The notes beneath the pieces were generated by a model. It did no database searches. It worked only from the letters and a program-made list of their open reading frames with translations, and was not told the DNA's origin. A stretch of DNA of 64,000 nucleotides, taken from NCBI GenBank assembly GCA_034687125.1, contig JAQGBZ010000241.1, positions 33,779 to 97,778 on the forward strand. Reading direction: 5' to 3'. Made by a program: the position numbers and the translations under genes. This document shows, piece by piece, positions 1 through 13,200 of this stretch. Each line of letters begins with the position of its first letter. Position 1 is the first letter of the stretch. This DNA comes from Neelides folsomi (Eukaryota > Arthropoda > Collembola > Neelipleona > Neelidae).

Positions 1-1415
1 TTCATGTTGATTTTAAAATGTATTAGTTTAGCAGATCAATGTCGATCACATTTACATTAATTTTATTTACCAATTTAATATGCCAATATTCTATTTTTTT
101 TCTTCAAGTTTTTCTCCAAATCTTCTTTTAGAAATATCTTCATCTTCAAGTAAAATATTTTATATCAGTATAGGCATATTGTAATACTGATACTTCATTA
201 ACTAGCTATTTTACTTTGTTTTATATATATAAAATTATTAATATATTTGTATGTTATTGACAATGAGTTCTACTCGAATCAAAAGACATTAATAAGAAAA
301 ATAAACAATTTTGATATAATAATAAACTCAATGATATTTGAATTATTTTTTACTCCATTTCAAACACCTGTAATCTTCTATGTAAGACATGTTTCAATAC
401 ATGGCACAATTACGCTAATTGCTTTCAAAGCATCACTTACCTCGAACTATTGCATTTTTGCACTTTTTTCGAAATAAGGATTTGAAGCGAATAAAAATTT
501 AAAACCTTCGTTCAATCCATTCGATCCTTTTATTGCAAGTTAATTGTTCATATTCTTTCCCAATTAAAATCGCCCATTCATTTCATTGCTAATTCCTTCA
601 CGGATTTTCCTCTTTTGACTCCTTGAATGAATTGGGTTAAAAAATGCACATAATCCATAGAATCACCTTTAAGGATGAATTGAACGACGACTCTTGGATC
701 CTACACAAACAGGTTATGAACACCGCAATTGGCATTCCTCATAAGAAGAAGAGAAATAAAGTTCAATGTCAGCTCACCCAATCCTTTAATTACATCACTC
801 AATTTAGCTTTGAAAAATATGAGATCAGATGAGGAGGAAAGATTTTTTTATTATTATCGTTCTCTTAGTGGAGAGATGGAACCTTATGGGTTTTTATATA
901 ATAAGTGATGATCTATGAAATTTAAGGGTTGAATAATAAATGAGCTGACATTGGATATGGGTGTCTCCCTGATGAAGAGGCTCCAACGAGTCGGTGGGTC
1001 GAAAGATTCACAACAACTTCTCAAGATCAACACCACCTTCACCTACAATCAAGGCATGGGACTCAGGAATTCACGTATGGAATTCCTTCACCTGCCTCTA
1101 ATCACACACCACCAATAAACACACCTTTTACATTTCTTTTACCTTTTTATGCAAATCAAAGCAAAAAGCCAACTCGCGAAATTGAACGTTTTGCTTTCAA
1201 GCGACATCTTTCTTATATGTGCCTAAATTTTGAACTTCAAATCGCGAATTCTGGGATTTTCATTGTCGCAAAAGCAAAGCAGAAAGCACTTGAAAGCAGA
1301 ATCTTTTTCTCTCCGTTCCGTTTTCGTTTTCCGTTTTCTCATTTTCTCTACTGTTCGTTCTTCGTCTCATCTGTTAATGATTTTTACAAATAATTGACAA
1401 TTAAACTTGCTAAAG
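1..1415. other. Upstream region, no gene recognised; probable PHAX 5' UTR at its right end
   Basis: I see no convincing protein gene here; the short open frames near 250 and 640 have no recognisable content. From about 1290 to 1415 the DNA becomes pyrimidine-rich and ends in a good splice donor (GT at 1416-1417, context TAAAG/GTAAAA). A matching acceptor lies directly before the PHAX start codon (1557-1558), so this end is probably the non-coding first exon and core promoter of PHAX. No clear TATA box was seen. Confidence 0.4.
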
Positions 1416-1558
1416 GTAAAAACTTTTTCGATTGTCTCATTTGCTAAGATAAAATTCAAGATTCCATATTTTAAACTTATATAACATTATAAAAACGATA
1501 TTTGATTCATTTTCATTTAAGCATTAACCTCTTGATGTTTCTTTAAAATTATTATCAG

Positions 1559-3173
1559 ATGAATAACGGAAGTAGCGATGATTCGAGTAACAGCAGTAGC
1601 AGCGAGGTCGACAGCGACAATGAAATTGATTGGAAGCGTAAGCGAATGACTCTCCCGGATGAACCAACTCCAATGACAATCGACGAGCACAAACCTCAAG
1701 AAGCAGAATTTAAGACAGCGGCTTCCGCATATGTTGAAAAGAAAAAGAAGGTCAACAACATCTGGGGTCAGGTCATTCAAGAAGAGCACATGTCTGGTAA
1801 CAAATTAATTATATGCATTTTACATTTACATTTTACATTTACTTGAGCATTTTATATTAAATTTTAGATAGTTGGTTAAAACTTCGTTCATTGATGTTAT
1901 TCTTATCGTTTCTTATTTTGTTATTTTGTTCATCCGTTTTCATTTCATTTAGTGCCTTTTTCTTGTATTGAAAAGATTGAGACCTTTGTCTATTGTAATT
2001 GTAATTGTAACCATTGAATTTTAAAATTGCAGATTTAATGAAAGGAGTCGATGTAGACGATTCTATAAATTGCATTGGACTCAATGATCGGGGAATTGAA
2101 ACTTACCCGATTGCACACATAATGCCTCGCAAGCGAGGCAACAGAGGAGCATTGACTTATTCTCCCTCTAAATCTGACGAGGAACGCGATCGAGAAAAGG
2201 CAAAAGACAGGGGAAAGAAGTTCAAAATAGAAGACAGTGAACTCTCGAGTGGAGGATTCAGCGATGAATCTAAAGCATATTTCCGCCGAGACAGAAAATT
2301 TAATCCTTCTCGCCCTGCTTTAACTCTTAATACGAAAAACGAAGTAAATCATAAATAATGTATTTTAGTTTTAATATCTACCAAAATACAAACTTTAGTT
2401 TATAATTTATCAATTCGCATAATTTATAATTTATATCAAATTATAATTTATTAATCATTATTAATTTCCTTTTCAATTTATAGAAACAGTTCCGTGTTCA
2501 AAAGAAAATGAGAGAAGCGATGAGTACTAAGCTTAATGAATTTAATGACGTCGATTTGGCCAACTACATTTCTTCCAAGTTGAAAGAAGAGAAAAAAGAT
2601 TTATTACGTAATTCAAATTCTAGAATATTATCAATATTTTTCTTTAACGAACAAGAGATACAGACGATATAGATAAACAATAATTAATTTAATTTCACTT
2701 GTACACTTTATCATAGATCGAACTGTTCAGTTTATGGGACGCGAAGTGGCCATTAAATTATTCAAAAAAACAATGAAGATCGAGGCGAGAGGGGGAATTC
2801 TTGTTAAAGTAAAATTTCACTATAAATCTCACAATCAGTCAGTAGTCAGCATATTAATTTTTCCCAACAAATTATATCAATGATTTGAGATGATATAAAG
2901 TACATGTTAAATTAAATAATAAAATATCTGTTTTTAAATCAGCACCAAGAAAGACGACGAACTCCGGGTGGAGTTTTCTTCTATTTGCTCAGAGGATACA
3001 AAACATTCCCAGTTGAAAAAGTGGATAAAGTCTTTGAACTTGAAAAGAAAACAATGTCTGATGAAGCGAAAAAGAAAAAGCAGGCAAAGACATACGCAAG
3101 AAAAAAAAAGATGAAGGAGCTCGCTAAGAAAATTGCTAATCAAGAAGAAGGAGAAATTCAAGACTCCGATTAA
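1559..3173 (+). CDS. PHAX: PHAX, phosphorylated adaptor for snRNA nuclear export (5 coding exons)
   Basis: Exons 1559-1796, 2033-2343, 2484-2607, 2717-2808 and 2943-3173 join at GT-AG sites into 331 residues. In animals PHAX links the cap-binding complex on U snRNA to the CRM1/RanGTP exporter and works by phosphorylation in the nucleus. The N-terminus is rich in Ser and acidic residues (SSDDSSNSSSSEVDSDNE, residues 4-21), as expected for CK2 sites. Residues about 190-275 match the RNA_GG_bind domain: the stretch REVAIKLFKKTMKIEARGGI followed by RRRTPGGVFFYLL is its signature. The tail is Lys-rich and ends acidic (EEGEIQDSD). The start codon lies directly after an acceptor AG, implying a 5' UTR intron 1416-1558. 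Intron phases agree at every junction and the total is 996 nt. Function rests on family knowledge; the exon joins are inferred by eye. Confidence 0.9.
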
Positions 3174-3600
3174 GAATACTTTGTTTCCATCAAAAACAAT
3201 TATTGTTTCAAATGTTTTATACCATTACATATATCTTCCATTTCCATTGAAATCTAATCGTACCAAGAACATAAACTGTAATAACTCATCATTAAATATG
3301 ATTAAATAATTTATTCATGTTATAGATTAAATTAAAAATCTAGATCTAGATTATTATTATAGCGAAAACTATTATTGATACTTAAAGTATTTCTCCAATC
3401 CGAATTACAACGTTATTTGCTTACTCGTTACAAACTTGTCAAAAGTAATAAATTCAACTTGTGAAAATAATTTTACTATTGAATTCATTGAATTGAATGC
3501 TAGTTAAACTATAATAAACAATTTAGAATTCATTTTTAATTAAAAAAAGTTTATATTTATATTACAAATATCTTAAATATGCACTACCTGTATTATACAT

Positions 3601-3882
3601 TGAATGTCATGTATAATATATATATATATAATGGAATCTTCACTAAGTCATGATCAATTCCGATTACAATTTTTATTTTTTTCGAGTATATAAAAATACA
3701 TTAATCCTTGGAAATAAAAGATTTATGATTTACTTCAAACCATAAGCAAATCAACCAGGATATATACATTTACATGTAAATAGAATATTTACAAATTCGA
3801 AAAAATAAAAATTGTAATCGGAATTGATCATGACTTAGTGAAGATTCCAATATATATATATATATATTATACATGACATTCA
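3601..3882. mobile_element. Palindromic MITE-like element
   Basis: Two nearly perfect inverted arms of about 84 bases (3601-3684 and 3797-3882) flank a unique centre of about 110 bases. The arms begin TGAATGTCATG and end CATGACATTCA, each with a long TA run, then share GGAATCTTCACTAAGTCATG and its complement. There is no coding capacity. Near identity of the arms suggests recent insertion of a non-autonomous fold-back or MITE element. I could not define a target-site duplication. Confidence 0.8.
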
Positions 3883-5495
3883 AAACACTTAAAATTAGTT
3901 CAAGTATCTTTGCTTTGAATAGATATTGCCAATAAACCTTTATTCCTTTTTATGGCAAAATGAAAATTTCCATTGCTTGTGGTTGTGCTTACCAGTTAAC
4001 AATTTGTATTTAAGCATGTTATAGTTCAATCTACACTAAAGTAAATGTTCATTTGAACACCTGTTGAAGAACTTGGACAGTTATAGCATCTCGGGTTGTT
4101 AAAAATTATTTGCCCTGTATTTTACAAATACATTTTCTTGATTCCTTGTGTGTTGAAACTTGAAACCCATTCTAGCTAAAATGAAACTTTCATTTAATGT
4201 CGTTTAAATTAGGCATCTTTTTATACTAAAATTCCAGATTCAATGAACAAGTTTCTACTTCAATCAATGAAAGGACTTTCATTCGAGTTTCAATCCTTTT
4301 GAAAATTGTAAAAAAGAGACGTTGATTGTGAACGACGTGCCGGTGAAGTTGCGTATTTATGTGTATAGAACGAGATTGGTAATTTCATTCTCTTTTTTTT
4401 CTTTGGGGTCGTTGTGAGTGGAAAGAGTAAAGGCCAGGTGTTCTGGTGAGACTGAATGATGGACGAAGTTGAGGCAGGTGGACGCAGAGTCAAAACCGGA
4501 CTCATAAAAGGCCCACAAGTAAATTAATCCGATGGGTCTCATTTATCTCATCATCATTTCAGAGATTTTATTCCTTCTTTCCTCCCATCTCATTACATTT
4601 TCATCTTTCTTTAATGAATCTACCAAATATTAATATTTGCGAAAGATTACAAGTCAAGATTCGCAGAATCAATTCACATCCAACCCAGTCGCACCCATAT
4701 TTTGACATTTGTCTCATCAAGAGAAGATTTAAGATAAATAGAAACGAGTACTTTTGTACAAACTTAACCTACCTCTATTTACGGTCTAGAATGTCAAGAA
4801 CCTCCCATGCAATAAACTACAATAAACTTTGAATATTTTAAAATTCAAAAAAATCAGAATGAATGAAAACCACCCCAAATGATCTCATCCCACAAACTCA
4901 CAAGAGATTCATCTCAGGATGAATGAAATACAGAGTGAGATCATCATCTAATATACTATATATTACTCTTCCTTCCTTCAATGACCTGAGTCCAGAAATC
5001 TCGTAGTTAAAAATTGCTCAAATTTGGCATTTTGGACAAAAAGGTTAAATTATTTAACAACATTTGGTCTGATAGGGATCTTTGTTGGTTCTACACCTTG
5101 TTAACTCTTTAATCTGGTTATCTTGTAAATGTACAAGAAAATTAATTAGAGGAGATTTCACCTCAAAGTAAAGAAGAGTAAAGAAAGGAGACGGAAAATC
5201 ACAGACGAAATAAATCTTGAATAATTAGAAGTGGAATAAGGTTGGATTGTGTAGGAATGGTCGTGGTACAAGTCTGTATGGTATTCCTATGGATGGTTAG
5301 ACATTAAAAGTTAAGGAAGACGGAAAGCTTAAAAAAGTTGAGTGTGTGGGACGGGACCCACATTGATGAGATTGATGGAGTGAGAGTAATTTGAGTGTGT
5401 GGAGGAGATAAAATTTAATCGTCGTGGTCGTCCTCATCATACATAGGAGCGGCTTGAAGAAATGGCCAAGCGCCAAGACATTATGACTGCGAGGG
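3883..5495. other. Intergenic stretch between the palindrome and the CAP gene
   Basis: No supported gene. Overlapping short frames on the minus strand at 4290-4542 and a plus frame at 4614-4832 show no domain, no plausible splice partners and ordinary AT-rich composition, so they are not called. The last 200 bases lead into the CAP gene promoter. Confidence 0.5.
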
Positions 5496-5524
5496 TATAA
5501 AGAGCCCAAGTCCTCGTCTCAGAC
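5496..5524 (+). promoter_or_regulatory. TATA box and initiator of the CAP gene
   Basis: TATAAAG at 5496-5502 is followed by an initiator-like TCAGAC at 5519-5524, giving the spacing normal for a TATA/Inr RNA polymerase II promoter. The predicted start near 5521 leaves a 5' UTR of about 165 bases before the ATG at 5686. This is the clearest core promoter in the window and suits a regulated secreted-protein gene. Confidence 0.65.
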
Positions 5525-5685
5525 AGCCTGTCGCCCCAAACCTCTCGACAAACCTCAAGATCCCAAAACAAGTCAGTCCAGACACATTAAAATCAACCTC
5601 AATATTTTACATTCCTCCAATACTATATTTAAAATATTTGACTTTACTTTGTCCTTTCATAATCATTAAAAATAAAATTTTAAAA

Positions 5686-6574
5686 ATGAAGATTTTCATT
5701 TACTTGTACGTATTTCTTGTCTTATTAAGCTCCTTCGTCTTGGGACTCCAAAGATGTAAGTATATATCTTTTTTAAATTCTAGTTATGATAATTATTATT
5801 ATATATATTATTTACGAAGAGCTTAAGAAATGATTGTTGTTTAAAATTGACCTAGGGAATTACCAAATGGCTGGACTAAAGTCTCATAACTATTACCGTG
5901 CTGTACATGGATCTCCTCCACTACGACTTGATTCAGCCGTTCGTCTTAATCTTTTTTATCTTAATTTAACGATTTTACTATTTTATATATAGTTCCAAAT
6001 TGTCCTCTGCGTGTTGATAACCAATTGAAATTAACCAATTTTTGTTTTATTACAAGTAGTTATGTGCAGAAGCTCAGAAAAAAGCCGAATCTCTAGCAAG
6101 ACAACGTGTGATTTGGCATATGCCGGGAAGGGGCTATGGGGAAAACTTGTATGGTGGAACTCACCGGCGAGATCTTTCCAAAACTGTCCAAGAAGCCGTG
6201 CGGAGATGGTACAAAGAAATTGAACTTTACAATTACAAATCTCCGGGATTTTCTTCCGGAACTGGTCATTTTACCGCTTTGGTTTGGAAGTCAACAAACG
6301 CATTAGGAATTGGAGCTGCGACTATTAATGGGTAATTGAGAAAAAGTTATCAATTTTTAATCTGGTTTTTTATAAGTATTTAATATATGTCTCATTTAAG
6401 TATGCATAAGATACATTAAATGAGTGAAATATTTGTATAATGAAATTGTTAAATGATTTGTCAAACAGGTACACGGTAGTTGTGGCATGTTACAAACCAG
6501 CAGGGAATATCCCATACAAAAAGTACTTTTGGGAAAACGTGCGGCCCCCTATGAAGTTGCAATATTATGGATAA
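5686..6574 (+). CDS. Secreted CAP-superfamily protein (GAPR-1/venom-allergen-like, 4 exons)
   Basis: Exons 5686-5755, 5856-5938, 6060-6331 and 6469-6574 give 176 residues. Residues 1-20 form a signal peptide (MKIFIYLYVFLVLLSSFVLG). The rest is a single short CAP domain: LKSHNYYRAVHG with the first conserved His, GYGENLYGG with the conserved Glu, then GHFTALVWKST with the second His, and VVACYKPAGN as the second CAP signature. The size and the lack of the multi-Cys extension resemble GAPR-1/GLIPR2-type proteins rather than long cysteine-rich venom allergens, but GAPR-1 itself has no signal peptide. CAP proteins bind lipids or sterols; the substrate here is unknown. An in-frame ATG at 5638 exists but would bury the signal peptide, so 5686 is preferred. 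AATAAA lies at 6918-6923. Confidence 0.85.
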
Positions 6575-6917
6575 AACTCGATTCCTCGGCCTAGCTAATT
6601 ACTATGCTGCCTACTTGATTAATTAACCTCTCATGTCTATTATATCAAAGGGTTCCGCTTGCTGGACACTTAAAATAATAGAGGATGTCGCCAAAGATTT
6701 GGACAATTCTCATTGATTATGTATTTAACATGCTTAGAGAGAATTATCATTTGTTTCATATAATGTAAATAGGAGTTTTTGCTACCCAATCATCTCTTTT
6801 ATGTGTTCATTCCTCCTCCTTATATTTATTTTAATTACTCGTCTGGAGCTGGATGGATCTGTGTTATCAGTCTTATCAGGATTGAATGTAAACTTGTGCT
6901 AATTCGTACAATATCTT

Positions 6918-6923
6918 AATAAA
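6918..6923 (+). terminator. Poly(A) signal of the CAP gene
   Basis: Canonical AATAAA about 340 bases after the CAP stop codon and before the convergent PARP gene. No closer canonical hexamer was noticed downstream of this gene. Confidence 0.5.
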
Positions 6924-7206
6924 ATGATTTAAGTAAACGGACGATAAACTCAATTAAATGGAAATTTATTAGCACCCAAATTATTACATTTTATTTTTTA
7001 ATACACATAATACCAAATTAATACTTATTTTAACTCAACATTTGCTCTACTTTTAACTATTTAAAGAAAAATTAAGAGTTTAATAAAAGTTGGTAAAATA
7101 CTACTAGGAATAAGGTAGTAATAACAATACAAATAGGTGAGGATATTTGTTATAGGCACACCTGGCATATTTGGTTAATATTTACTGTGAACATCTTTGT
7201 AATTTT

Positions 7207-10200
7207 TTATTCATCAGATATATCTTGTTCATCATGATGATCGCTATCACGATCACTATCATCGTCGTTACTATTATTAACTGGCAATATTGGATTAATA
7301 CTTGTGCTGATCTCTCTCTGCAATTTTTCACTTGGTGGTTGGCCAAAGTTGATGAGATATCTTATGCAGATTTGTTCGGGGTTGAAAACAATATATTCAT
7401 TAAAATTGAGACCAAATTGAGAATAATCCGAAGGATCACTCAATGACTTGTTTTCTATTTTCTTCCCTAATGGAATCTTGACGCCTGCAAAACACAAAAA
7501 ATGTTAAAGATTTCAATATTTTTCTAATTAATTAATAAATATAATTACAATTCCGTTTAATATACAAATAGTTATTTACCATTCCAAATGATTGTTGTTC
7601 CTGGATCGGGGGAATAACGAGAATCGGCAGTTTTTAAACTCTGACAATCATTTGGCATCTTTTTATTTTTGTTCATTATCTCTAGATTATCTCTCAAGTA
7701 AACTGGATGGACTTTCCCTAAAGCTACTTCACAAAGAAAAATGAAACTGTCCTCATCGTTCCAATCACAATAATTTTCACTTTTTTCAAAGAGATCTGCA
7801 AAATAGATCCCCTAAAAATAAAATGAATTGATATTAAAAATTAAAAATGAATTTACATATCAAGGAGAAGAATATCTAACAATGTTTAAATTAAAAATGT
7901 AATAAAATAATAATAATTTTAAAATGGATTTTTTCCAAATACCTTTCCAAATAAATCCCCACTTATTTCTGCACCAAGAGGAGCAACTTGGAGTCCTTTG
8001 TTCAGAATTGAAAGTACATGCTTTCCTTTAGTTCCATGCCATAAAAGCCATCGGTTTTGGAAATTAAGGTTCTTCATCGTAACTTCTTCCTCTTTCCGGT
8101 TGACACGATAAATTCCTTTGACCAATGGCTTCTTTGAAGCTGTATTCTCAATGTATTGGAGAAGGAGCTGAGTTTCGAGGGAGTCAGTTGATTCAAAGGG
8201 AGTTAATTGAACTGGAAGGTTTTTGTAAATGTAATGAAACGGATTCCTCGTTTGAATGTGGAGTTGGGCAGCTAAGAGAATTTTATTTGCAAATTCAAGT
8301 TGTAAAAGATCAAACAATATTTGCTGCTTATCTTCCAAATCTCGAGGCTGTAACATCGGAGTGAGTCGTTCCGAGAGAAAGCCATTGAATGGAATCCAGG
8401 TGTAAAATTGTTCACTCATGTTAATAAGTTCCATTGTTAATTTATCGAATTCTTCCTTTTTATTGCGATTCATTTTTTTGCGTTCTTTCACTTTCATTTC
8501 AATTTCTCCCAAAAGTTTTTCAGCTGTAAAAATTAATAACATTAAAGTAAAATAAATTTCATATTTAAATCACAATGCATCCAATATAATACTAATTAAA
8601 ATAAAATAATAATATTAGTAATAAAGGTTAAAACATACCTTCTTTCAATGTGTCATAAGAAATGTTAAAATCATTTGTTTGGGTTGAGTCATTTTCATAA
8701 GAATTTGGAACAACGTAATGAACTCCAGTAATTTTCTTCACAATTTCTAAGATGTTTTTGGGTAAAGGAGAAGAAATCGTTGATTCTTCCATTGCTTTCA
8801 CATCCGGTTGGATTCTTCTCCTCAATAAGGTTTCATTTGTAATGTCAATGTTGACAAGTCTGTACTTTTTGGGCATTTCTTCAAACGTCTTGGTCTTCAC
8901 AGAATCCCACGAATTTCCAGTTTTGGATTTAAAAATTTTGAGAAATTCTTTAATCCCATCTTCGAGAGTTGGAAATGGAGTTTTTTGGTGCATTCCTTCT
9001 TCGCCTACTCGTCCCCAACGTGTAAGCAAAACAATTAATTTCTTCCCAACATTTTCCTCTACAAGTTGCATTTTGTAAAAATTGTAAAGTCCATAATATC
9101 CATACGTGGAATCATAATGACTCAAAAGGGTCGTGAAAGGGAATTGATCTTGATCTGTTAAAACGTTCCAGCGTCCTTTTTTGCCATCAGATTCAAAAAG
9201 TTTATCTGGGCGAAGCCACAACTTCAGATTCATTTCTTCTTTCATCATCGACTCAAGTAATTGATTCGTCATTTGTTCAGCATCTGAGTTAATATCATTC
9301 TCAGGAGAAAATAAATCAACATTGCTTTTGGAATTCAATTCACCTTCGACATAGCGATCTGAACGTTTAAGATGCTTTGAAAAAGCAGCGTGCAATTCAT
9401 TATTTTTGAGGTTTTGGGCTTCTTCAAGAGCTTTCTCGTTACATGAAGCTCCGTTTTCGATCAAAAGAGTTAAAATAACAATGCTTAAATGATAAGTGAT
9501 TTTTGATGGAAATGGATGGAGCAAATAGTCAATCACAGTTTGACCTTTTTTATCAACTGCTTTCATATCAATTTTTGAATTATTTCTAGATTTCTTTGAA
9601 CTTTTAAGATCCCAAGGTTTAGAATCGGTCTCAGGGTTGTAAGATGGATTTAAAAGTAATTTAACCATCTTGATATCATTCTAAATTGATAAAATTGAAA
9701 ATTAATTATTTTGTGTTCAATAAATTAATTATTAATTATTAAATAGAATTTTTGAATTTTATTTAAAAGAAGTATCTTTGTGTTTTGTTGGATTATCATT
9801 TCGTAGTTAATAATTTGAACAAAATGTGTTACTTACTTGTCTTACTGCATGCATCATTGCAGTTGTTCCATTTTCATCAACTAAATTGACATCAATCTTG
9901 AAATGAGCTGAATTAAGGAGCCATTTAACATTTCCATAATTTCCACGAATTACTTCAGCAATCAATGGAGAATAAATTGAAGCGAACTTGGGGTTCAATT
10001 CGTTTTCAAACCTCACACCTGGATAAATTCCCCCACACATTGGGAATTTTGACAAAACATTTGCATTCGTAGTTTGATAACGAAATAAATTCTTTGCAAA
10101 ATTCTTTGCTTCTTTTCCCAATTCTCCACCGTTCCAAAACATCCCAGAGAATGGAGATCGTCCAAGTTGGTCAATATTCACACCCTCACAATTCGTTTCA

Positions 10201-13200
10201 TCAAAATTAAGCAATTCCTCACAAAATCCAAAATTCCCATTAATTGTTCCATGTGTCAACGGAGATGTTTTATAAATTTTGTCCGATTCATCCAATTTCA
10301 CATTTTTGCTTATAAACGTGTCGAAAATTCTTTTTTGAACTCCGAAATCCGCTTTGTCGCTGCTTCCCACATTTGTCCATGAAGAATGGACAGCCAAATA
10401 GTGGATTAAATTCATTGAGCTTTCCTTCAAATCCAATTCGCTTTCTGAAGCTCTTTCCACTAATTTTGCAGTCAGTTTGAATCTTTTTGTTTTAAGAGCT
10501 GCTTCAATTGCTTCTCCAATTCCTCTCCCATCTCCTCTCATCTCCTCCATAATTAAATACAAAAGCCCATGCCAATCCTTCTTTACAATGTTTTCCACTA
10601 TTTTTTCTTCTGCTTCTTTTGACTTGTTCAAATTTTCTTCATTTATTGAATGAGCCCAACGCCATTTATCAACATTGTTCGATTGATCATCAATTTTTGG
10701 AATCGGATGAAGATTCTTTGAATAATCCCCTCCAAGTTGAAGCAAATAAAGTGCCATTGATTCGTGTCCGTGTTTAACTGCTAAACCAAATGGAGTATTT
10801 CCATTTCCATCTTCTAAATTCACATCATTTACTTTTTCAACATTCGCGGTCATCTTCAATTGGTTTAATAACAAAGATGCTGAAATTGTCGAACCTCTCA
10901 TTGCAGCATAATGAATTGGCATTGAGTTAAAGGAATCTCGAAGCTTCACTTCTGCTTCAAATCCGTTCGTTTTCATTGAATTGATGAGAATTGCAACAAG
11001 TTCAAGAGGATCCATAAAAGAACTTTCCATATGTTTACCAATTTTAACAAAAGCATAGTGAAGAGGAATTCTCCCATGGACATCCCGAATGTTCACTGAA
11101 GCTCCGGCTTTAATCAAAGCGTCTTCGAAATCATAAGAAGCGTCAGTTTCACCGCGACGATAATTTGCACACAAATGTAAAGCTGTTCGTCCTCTTTTAT
11201 TCTGTATATTCAAATTGTAGGATTTTTTCACTAAAAAGGTCAAACAGTCATTTGCAAATGGAAGTTCGGGATTTGCTGCTAAATAATGTAAAATTGAATT
11301 CCCAGTTTTTTCATCAACTTCTGTCACATTTGCTCCTTTTTTCATTAAGAGATGAACCAGGGCGAAATTCCTCCTTTGTTTTTCACCTTCAATGAGCAAA
11401 AGATGACGTTTTTCTTTTCCAACTTGGAAATTCACATCTGCACCAGCGTTGATGAAGAGTTTGGAATTCTCAAAGTTTCCATTTAAAATTGAAATTCCAA
11501 GTGGAGTTTGAAGTTCTTTATTTACTGGGTCCCAATTTGATTTGTTAAATCCAATAAGGATCTTTAAAACTTCCATTGAAAGTGAAGCACCAAGATGAAG
11601 AGCGAAATTTTCATTTTCATCTTTTATTTCTTGAAGAACATCAGAAGACAGTTTTTGTAGTAGAAATTGTAAGAATGGAATTGCTCGCTTTTTCATTACG
11701 CTTCCTTTCCCTCTAAAGTCATTTTCATATGAAGACAAGTTCTTCTTTAAAAGCGTAAGAAGAAGCAGCAAAGGTGTTTGCCCATTGGAGTTGAATTCTT
11801 TTGCTAATTGTTTTAATGGTTGCACCACGGCAGTTGAAGCTTTGTTTAAGATTGGTGTGATATCCATTTTATTCATATTGAGGATGATTGGGATCATCAA
11901 ATGAAGGCAATTTTCATTCTTGTTGTTAAAATCATTTGGGAGTTGATTCGTATAGTCGAAGAAGGCTTCAAACAAATTTAATGTTCCAAGTCGGACAGAA
12001 AGAAGAAACGGAGATTCTCCATCTTCATTTTGTTCAAATGGGGAAGCTCCTCTTTCCAATAGTATCTTTGTTGCTTCTTTCACCTTTAGGTTTTCTTTAT
12101 ATTCCCTGAGCCTCATTTCCAAAGTGTTTTCTTCGCAATATGCCAAATAATGCAACTAAAAATTGAAATTCACTGTAATTATTTAGTGATCTATTTAAAA
12201 TTAACTTGTTTATATTAAAAATAATTTTAATTATATAATTAGCAAAAAATAAATATTGAAACTTCCTTACAGCAGTATTTCCTTTATGATCTTTCACATT
12301 TGGATTCGCGCCATAAGTCTCCAGGAGTGTTTTTACCCTTGAGACGAATGAAGTATCGCTGAGCTTTGTCTTACAAGTCTGCATGAGCAGCGTCGATCCT
12401 AAAAAGATATACAAAATATTATCAATCCAAACATTCATTTACCACAACGCAAATGACAATAATTTATGGTAATTAAAGTTAAAAATCAAAATCTTGAGAA
12501 ATTTTGGGGTAATAAAGAACAATATAGTAGTGACATCTGGGAAATTCAAAACTGTTCAATTCAAGATAAAAATATATCAGAAAATAATTTTATTACAATG
12601 CTAGGTGGCGACACTATATTATTCTACAATGCCCCAAAATAAATCGAGAATAAATATTTTACCTTCCGAATCATTCACTGCAGCATCAATATTTGCTCCA
12701 GGGATTTTAAGTATTTCCGCAACAAGTCCCATATGACCTTTCATGAACGCAATGGCAATCGGTGGAATTTTCCATTCATTCAAATCATCATTTGGAGTTA
12801 ATCCAGCTTCAATTAGCAGTTTAAAGGTAAAGTACCAGCCATAAGCAACGGCATAATGCATAAGGGAATTTCCGCTTGTGTCCCTCACTTTGACCTTTGC
12901 TCCTTGTGAAATCAAATAAGAGGCAACGTGTGTGTGGCCGTTGATTACAGCGTAAGTTAAAGCTGTTCGTTTTCTTCGGTCCACAAGTTCCTTCTTCACA
13001 TTGACCTCCTCAATTAAATATTTGACAACCGGGAGGAATCCCCCTTTGCTGGCCAAAATCAATGGAGTCATTTTCTCCAATTTGGGATTTTTCATTGGAA
13101 TGTTTGGATCTGCTCCTTTTTGAACGAGTAATTTCACGACTTCTAAATGTCCTTCTTCTGATGCAACATGAAATGGAGTCTTTTTCAATTTATTGAGTTG

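Noticed and set aside
905-985. Possible C/D-box snoRNA (GTGATGA at about 905, CTGA at about 942, TGATGA at about 972)
   Set aside because: The boxes are badly spaced, no terminal stem pairs, and the final D box is missing.
4290-4542. Overlapping minus-strand frames that look partly protein-like
   Set aside because: Two frames compete in the same DNA, neither resembles a family, and there are no matching splice sites.
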